Below are positions 59,201 through 64,000 of a stretch of 64,000 nucleotides of DNA, piece after piece. The notes under the pieces were generated by a model. The model had not been told where the DNA came from. It did not search any database and saw nothing but the letters and a program-made list of their open reading frames with translations. The position numbers and the translations under genes are program-made. The stretch comes from Lycium barbarum (lineage: Eukaryota; Streptophyta; Magnoliopsida; Solanales; Solanaceae), in assembly GCF_019175385.1 (NCBI RefSeq), contig NC_083347.1:120598124-120662123 (forward strand). The letters run 5' to 3'. Each line of letters starts with the position of its first letter. The first letter of the stretch is position 1.

Positions 59201-59841
59201 TCGATCTTTTTTTTTTCTTTCTAAAAGTCACTTTACTTTACCTAATTAGCTTCAATGATCATCTTCACTAGATTGTATTTTTCAGGAAGATTTAATGATG
59301 TAACAAATTTAATTTTGAAAGAAAATAAACTTTTTATTGAATTATCTAAACAAATTATTTCAGAATGGCGCTTTTAGTATGCAATTATCTTGAATGGCGC
59401 TATTTCAGTCTTGTGCAAGGGTAATATGGGTTGAGGAGAGTTGCATTCACCTTGATTATGAGTTGTCTTTTATTGTGTTAATAATAAGCTTTTGCTGCGT
59501 CCTTATGGTTCCTGAATTGTTGTTTGAGTAGATTTGTGTGGCCGTCATTTATTTGTTGCAAGAAATTTATCGACTAGATATCGAACGTACCACAATCCTT
59601 GCATCAACAAGCTATATGCTTTGTTTCTCCCTATTTGGGAAGCTGGGGTAAGATCGGTAGCAACCAATCCTACTTTATAGAAAGTGTGTCACATTTCACA
59701 TTGATACTTGATGCTTGTTGCAATTTGACAAACTTGCCAGTTGGTCAACTCCAAAAATCTGAATGGACTTACTAATTAATCCTTGGAACTATCCCATTGC
59801 AGATCGTGAACAAAGATATTGCCTCGGTGGACGCTGACTAG
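53236..59841 (+). CDS. NSE3: NSE3 homologue (MAGE domain), SMC5/6 complex subunit
   Basis: Six exons with GT-AG borders: 53236-53283, 54679-54928, 58550-58702, 58816-58921, 58998-59112 and 59803-59841; the joined frame is 236 codons, the usual size of plant NSE3. The MAGE homology runs from about residue 20 (EVIRYVLFKTEQSSGCPIKR, TQLITGKNYRQRNLPAFV) through YVLISQLP and SHVTALTFVVTSIV to LWHQLRRLGLSETDESHPVH, FYELAERALDGPINDG and the short C-terminus. NSE3 forms two winged-helix domains, binds NSE1 and the kleisin NSE4, and serves the SMC5/6 complex in DNA repair and genome stability in the nucleus. Intron 2 (3.6 kb) contains a SINE, a T14G18 tract and an antisense pseudogene; intron 1 contains MITEs. 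Exon 2 ends at a weak donor (AAG/GTTTTT), but frame and phase fit. Confidence 0.9.
53402..53643. mobile_element. PIF/Harbinger-like MITE in intron 1 of NSE3
   Basis: 242 bp, ends GAGCTCGTTTGGATTGGCTT and AAGCTCATCCAAACAGGCTC, flanked by TAA on both sides (53399-53401, 53644-53646). Same family as 52254-52425. Confidence 0.82.
53650..54085. repeat. Cluster of worn Stowaway-type sequences
   Basis: CTCCCTCCGTACTGATATGG at 53650 and CTCCCTTCGTCCCAATTTAT at about 53763 face AAAATGAGACGGAAGGAG near 53989 and CATCAATTGGGACAGAGGGA near 54085, suggesting one element nested in another. A T-run with a foreign insert is at about 53850-53890. Confidence 0.55.
54195..54660. repeat. Direct repeat of ~112 bp within intron 1
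   Basis: CTTACTGTGTTGTAAGTCAC through TTGATTTCAATTTTC to GAGAAATCAACCCT occurs at 54195-54308 and again, with changes, at 54547-54660, the second copy ending close to the exon 2 acceptor. The DNA between looks like an insert (about 54310-54545) with CG-rich stretches. Confidence 0.7.
55160..55282 (+). mobile_element. 3' part of a Solanaceae TS-type SINE
   Basis: GAGCCGAGGGCCTATCGGTA, then GTGTAAGGTCTGTGTAAACT, then CTCCCCAGACCCCACTTGTG and GGTATGTTGTTGTTGT. This is the familiar 3' body and TTG-repeat tail of the tobacco TS SINE family. The tRNA-like 5' head is not evident, so the copy is probably 5'-truncated. Located in intron 2 of NSE3, sense orientation. Confidence 0.75.
55353..55384. repeat. 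T14-G18 homopolymer junction
   Basis: Fourteen Ts followed directly by eighteen Gs in intron 2 of NSE3. A run of 18 Gs is rare; it could form a G-quadruplex or be a sequencing artefact. Confidence 0.8.
56150..58274 (-). pseudogene. Antisense pseudogene in NSE3 intron 2
   Basis: Scattered minus-strand frames read in order as one lysine- and serine-rich nuclear-type protein: VDFHSLTRRELQAL-PANITN, VAIADALQSFEFGDGIEEVL (58215-58085), TPAAVLTSQRKKVKAKSSLR and STRRSVRLAGKS (57860-57735), YGVQQDTGNDLVVFALDTKA (57115-57055), KDLSLRKSLQKCLKSYILQ (56290-56230). The pattern DFHSL..RELQAL..PANITN resembles a family of uncharacterised plant proteins (At5g17160/At3g03130 style, from memory). The likely ATG is GTG, residues between LQAL and PANIT seem missing, frames shift, and a MITE interrupts it at 57122-57495. 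No introns are evident, so it may be a retrocopy, but no poly(A) tail was identified. Confidence 0.6.
57122..57495. mobile_element. hAT-type MITE with GCGC-rich interior
   Basis: 374 bp with ends CAGTGTTATCAAAAGCG and CGCGCCTTTGACAACACTG, flanked by ATGTCTAC and ATGTATAC (8 bp, one mismatch). It lies inside the antisense pseudogene, so it came later than that sequence. Confidence 0.8.
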
Positions 59842-60640
59842 TTGCTTTACTGCTGACTGTGATTCTTCACAAGTGTCTTTGGCCATAGTTCATAACTGTA
59901 CGATATTAGTCTTTGAAGCTGTTAATTTGGTATATGATGTTTTAGCTTCACCAGAAGTGCCACTTTCATTCTTCGTCGACTTTTGTAGTAGTAGTCATTA
60001 GTGTATTTAAGCAGCTGAGTTTATGTTATTTATCTGATCATCCTTTTTGTCTGGCATACTTATTAAGTTTTGGTTATAGAAGTATTAATACCCCATCCAG
60101 CAAAAATCTTGAATTGGTCATTCTTTTGGATAATATTTGACAATGTTTCATGCATCCATCTTTTAATCTGAGCAAATTGTGCTGCTTGCTTATGTGCTTG
60201 AACAATTAACCAGGAATGCAGATCATTGTCCTTATCCAGTATGTAACTAAGTTGTTTATTTTGGAGATCTGTGTTAACCTCAAAATAGTGTTACAATCAC
60301 TTATCCAAACATGGTAGGTGAAATTCCCGTCAAGATTCTGAAAAAGGCGAGCTCCGATGGGAGAAATGGATGTCTATTTATATGGAACACTTAAACCTAA
60401 AGTTTACAAATAAAATTTACTTCGGGCACCTTTTCAACCTCTAAAATGACGATCCGAATGTTTACGTATCCTTGATGTATTGAGCCTATAATATTGTACG
60501 CAGAAAAAAATATCAAATTCTATATAAAATATTGACGTTTCGAAGTCTTGACACATGACTAATCATTGGTCAAAGTATAGAAAAAATATTAAGTGTTGCA
60601 AAAAATAAAGTTGGCCAATTTTTTTTTTCTTTTTTGGTAC
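59842..60640. other. Intergenic, 3' flank of NSE3
   Basis: No gene is seen. The T-rich sequence after the NSE3 stop is probably 3' UTR. Confidence 0.4.
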
Positions 60641-60645
60641 TGTTT

Positions 60646-60778
60646 CTATAACGCAGTATTTTACTGCGTTATAGAATTTTTTTTTAACAGCTTCTATAAC
60701 GCAATAAAATACTGTGCTAAAGCAGTTAACGGCTCCGTCTCCGTGAACTGCTTTAGCGCAGTAAATTACTGCGCTAAA
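60646..60778. repeat. Chain of palindromes (MULE-end-like)
   Basis: Three hairpins in 133 bp: 60646-60674 with arms CTATAACGCAG/CTGCGTTATAG; 60716-60757 with arms GCTAAAGCAGTT/AACTGCTTTAGC (one mismatch further in); and 60752-60778 with arms TTTAGCGCAGTAA/TTACTGCGCTAAA, overlapping by one base each. The style (TATAACG-type palindromes in series) is like the ends of the MULE at 43231 and 50085, but the sequence differs. Confidence 0.7.
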
Positions 60779-61018
60779 AGTAGTTTTGTAACATTTTTTT
60801 TGTCAGGATATTTTGGTTCAAAGTGATTTTTTTTTGGGGTATTTTAGTTCCGGACTCTAAAAACTTCAGCATATTCTTTTGACTAATGGAAGAAATAAGT
60901 TTTTATAGTTTTTTCATTTTCTGTGTAATTCATTTGCAGAGGCATAGAGCAGTTCAATAGAGAATGTGAAGGCATTCAACTATTATTTGTTTTGTTCCAA
61001 AAAGATTGTCTATCTTTT

Positions 61019-61070
61019 CTTTTTAATCTGTCTAAAAAAGATTATCTCCTTTTTTAGACAGATTAAAAAG
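61019..61070. repeat. Perfect 22-bp inverted repeat
   Basis: Arm 61019-61040 (CTTTTTAATCTGTCTAAAAA and AG) is the exact reverse complement of 61049-61070, with an 8-base loop. The arm matches the end of the Stowaway-like sequence just downstream (61350-61375), so it may be two element ends back to back. Confidence 0.85.
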
Positions 61071-61316
61071 GAAGAAGGGGAAGAGAAGGGTAAATGGATT
61101 GGGGGTGCTAAGGTGGCAAGCCATACAGTGTGCACTTCATCGAGTTATTTGTGCCACATCAAATTTCATGTCCATTATGGATAATTTTAATGGAGGAGGG
61201 ATATATTTAGATTTAAAGTATAACAATGGGTATATTTAACATTTTTTCTAATAGTATAGGGGTATATTTGACCCTTTTCCGAAATTAGTTTTACATCTTG
61301 AGTTGGGCCCTGCAAA

Positions 61317-61613
61317 TACACCCTCTATCCAAAAAGACTATTCCCCTTTCTTTTTTAATCTGTCCAAAAAGATTTTTTTTTTATATTTAAAAATAATTTA
61401 ACTTTATGATATGATTTACAGCCACACAAATATTTAAGATTTATTTTAGATCACACATTTTAAAAAACTTCTTTTTTTCTTATACTTTATGCTAAGTCAA
61501 AAGAAAATAATCTTTTTGGACGAGAGACTAGTTATTAGAATTTTGCACATTTTAAAAGTCTTTCTTTTATTTTTTATATTTTGTGCTAAGTCGATAATCT
61601 TTTTGGACGAGGG
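61317..61613. repeat. Stowaway-like MITE, partly duplicated
   Basis: Left CTCTATCCAAAAAGACT and right AATCTTTTTGGACGAGGGAG followed by TA. A second right-end-like copy (CTTTTTGGACGAGAGACTAG) lies about 105 bp earlier, near 61510, so the right part is tandemly duplicated. Confidence 0.65.
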
Positions 61614-61767
61614 AGTAGTTATTAGGTAAAAATGGATATTGGTTTCTGTTATGCATAATAAAATAACAATATCCACACATTTCTCATTTTTAGTTGTGGG
61701 TTTAAGTTTAACATTAACAAGAGTAGAAGAAGCAGCGGAAAGGGTTATTGAGTTGATTGAAGCAAGG

Positions 61768-64000
61768 ATGAATTCCATTTCACTTAGTATGTCTGCTCCT
61801 ATTATTATTACAAACACAAATACAAGAAAATCAGAATTTCTGTCAGGAAAATGGAAACCCCAAATATCCTCTTTAGAGTACAAGTGCAGGGCGTCACAGT
61901 CAGAGACCGTTTATCAAGGCATTTATGGCCCTTGGACCATCCAAGACTCCGATGTTCGAGAGGTAAAACCCCTTGGAATTCCTTTCTTGCTCCTCTCTTA
62001 AAGGAAGGATGTTCACTTTTCAGAGGTTTCCCCAGCAATGTAATTCACTGAAATTGGGAGCATTCATTTGAAAAACATTCTCCCTGCATCTTCATTACTT
62101 CTTTTCAATTTTTTTTTTCTTTTAGTTTTGATAACCTGGATACCTGCCACCTCCCACAAGCAACACTTACTTACCAGGTAACTATGTCCCCCAAGGTTAC
62201 GATACACACAGGCGAATTTAGGATTTCTGTAGCATGGGTCATTACCTTAAAAAAAAAAAATGTATTAAGCGTTAATTGATCTCTAGTCCTTTAGATAAAT
62301 AACTTAACTTTCAACCAAGTTCACTATTCAGTCTTTTGTAGTATGCGTTCCAGCAGATATATACTAATTTTAGAAAATATATACATAAAATACTTAGTTT
62401 TACGACGAGACCACGTGTTCACGTGCTGCAAAAATAGAGCCTAAAATCGCCCCTGAGGATAGATGGGAAGAGATCACCTATTGTTTTATTTTGTCGCCAC
62501 TGGGCTTTGAACCTGAAACTTCATGGTTTTTAATCTACTTCATTGACGTGCTAGTTCTTTTCTATTTTGTCTATGTCACTAAGTATTGTGGCCGAATGAA
62601 TTTTGCAAGTTAAAACAAATGATGAATGCAAAGCGTTTTCTTCTATTCTATCAATCAATTTCGATGATGCGTTAATGTTATCAACACTGCAGGTAATTTT
62701 GTATAGATCAGGATTAGTAACTGCAGCTGCATCATTCGTTCTTGCATCTTCTACGGCTTTGCTTCCCAAGGATTCAGTTATTAGCAACTTGGTTGAGAGA
62801 AATATTGATTTAGTCTATGCAATTGGATCGTGCGGACTTGGCCTCTCATTATATCTTATTCACATTTATGTCACTGAAATTAAACGTACTCTTCAAGCTT
62901 TATGGTTGCTCGGTGCTCTTGGATCATTGGCAACCTATTCTGCCCTTGCTCAGCCCGCTGACAAGAATTTAGTTCAATATGTTGTCGACAATCCAACGGC
63001 TGTTTGGTTTGTCGGACCACTATTTGCAGCATTGACAGGACTTGTCTTCAAGGAAGGTTAGGAAATTTTTTGTTTTCATAGAAATAACACTAGCATGCAA
63101 TTATAGATTGTGTTTTTATTCTTTTTTAAAAATCTTCAATTAAATAGATGTGCCATAATGGAAATACAAAATACTGATAAGTTATAAGATTAGAATCTTA
63201 TGCTTAAGGTGATAAACATGGCCAATAGTTGAGGAAGCAGAAAAGATATAAGAGAACCTAAAACTCGGTGTCGTTCCCTACAAGAGGCTTCTGAAATTGT
63301 ATTGAACAGTAGGAAATCAACATTCTTCTTTGCTCTCCGCCCTACCATCTCAAGGATCAAGTGAAACGAAGGATGTCTGGATATGTGCATGAGGAACAAG
63401 GTATCATTATTGGTGAAGAGTTTTTACCAAATTGGATAATTGATTACTCGATTCACGCATCCTCAAACAATATATGTAGAAAACAATTGTTTACCTTGAG
63501 ATCGATTGTTCTCCATCAACTTTTACCTCCGCATTTTCACCTAGCACAGCACAGCATTATCAAATGGTTACTCGTTTTAGATACTGCATTTGCTATACAA
63601 ATATTATTTTTTAAATTTTTGTTTGCAAGTTGAGGGTTTGGAGATGTATCAAAATGTATGCTGCTTTTCAGAATAAAGGAACATGCTTATTGTCCCTTAG
63701 CTGTAGTTATCACGAGCAGTTATGATATATAATTTCATATGTACAAATGATACTGCTTTAGCTTCTAGTTTCTGTAAAACAGTCCATTCTATTTAAGGAT
63801 GCCGAGTTTATTTTTGTTATCTTGGAAACAGGACTTTGCTATGGAAAGTTGGAAGCTGGTATTCTGACATTTGTCATCCCTTCGCTCCTACTGGGGCACC
63901 TGGTAACATTTGCACCTGTGCTGCTAACCGAAAAATTTCATTCTATACAGAGTTATTTAGTTATAAACTTGAAATATACTTTTCCATCCTTAGCAATTGA
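61768..64000 (+). CDS. DUF2301-like integral membrane protein, 5' part (probably plastid)
   Basis: Exons 61768-61962, 62693-63056 and 63832-63902 with GT-AG borders and matching phases; the gene continues beyond the window. The N-terminus (MNSISLSMSAPIIITNTNTR) is Ser/Thr-rich with few acids, like a chloroplast transit peptide. Then YGPWTIQDSDVREV/ILYRSG is followed by several hydrophobic segments: LVTAAASFVLASSTALL, LVYAIGSCGLGLSLYLIHIY, TLQALWLLGALGSLATYSAL, AVWFVGPLFAALTGLVF and, in exon 3, LEAGILTFVIPSLLLGHL. This matches the DUF2301 family of cyanobacterial and plastid membrane proteins as I remember it; the biochemical role is unknown. An upstream in-frame ATG at 61639 would add 43 residues; 61768 is preferred because it begins the transit-like segment. 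Confidence 0.75.

Noticed and set aside
1..64000. CRISPR array, bacterial operon or plastid/mitochondrial insert
   Set aside because: Tandem arrays here have no unique spacers between conserved repeats; genes have spliceosomal introns; no organelle genes or rRNA were recognised.

Overview
This window is nuclear DNA of a flowering plant, most likely a member of the nightshade family (Solanaceae). The evidence is AT-rich DNA with many introns, dense retroelements of the Ogre/Tat and chromovirus types, Stowaway, Harbinger and hAT miniature elements, and a tail fragment that reads like the Solanaceae TS-type SINE. The species cannot be fixed from the sequence alone.

Layout. (1) 115-19291 is a complete, very young Ogre/Tat-type Ty3/gypsy retrotransposon of 19.2 kb. 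Its 2.29-kb LTRs differ, by eye, only in two homopolymer lengths. It has a GGGGG target duplication, a primer binding site, an extra 5' ORF with a plant-mobile-domain-like region, a gag-protease-G-patch ORF, a 169-bp intron that removes the gag-pro stop, and an RT/RNaseH/archaeal-type RNaseH/integrase ORF. It also has a long 3' non-coding region with satellite-like tandem repeats. A two-hairpin motif recurs at four non-coding junctions, with changed but still paired stems. (2) 19297-27500 is gene-free and rich in miniature elements and tandem repeats. (3) 27535-31602 is an apparently intact five-exon GDSL esterase/lipase gene, followed at 32804-33060 by a broken last exon of a second copy. (4) 33500-51280 is a layered transposon graveyard. 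It holds a decayed minus-strand chromovirus split by other insertions, two solo LTRs related to Ogre/Tat (35950-37555 and 38581-43125), a LINE fragment, and a decayed MULE (about 43231-50280) with a SWIM-type transposase and a plant-mobile-domain gene. A ~980-bp unit lies as a direct repeat on both sides of the MULE. (5) 53236-59841 is a six-exon NSE3/MAGE gene (SMC5/6 complex), with an antisense pseudogene and several miniature elements in its introns. (6) 61768 to the window end is the 5' part of a DUF2301-like membrane protein gene, probably plastid-targeted.

How the parts relate. The three host genes have no evident functional link. The transposon layers give a relative order: chromovirus and LINE debris first, then the MULE with its flanking duplication, then the solo LTR at 38581 (present in only one copy of the duplicated unit). 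The complete Ogre/Tat element is very young by its near-identical LTRs. Exon boundaries were set by hand from GT/AG sites, phase and family knowledge; no alignment or database search was run.
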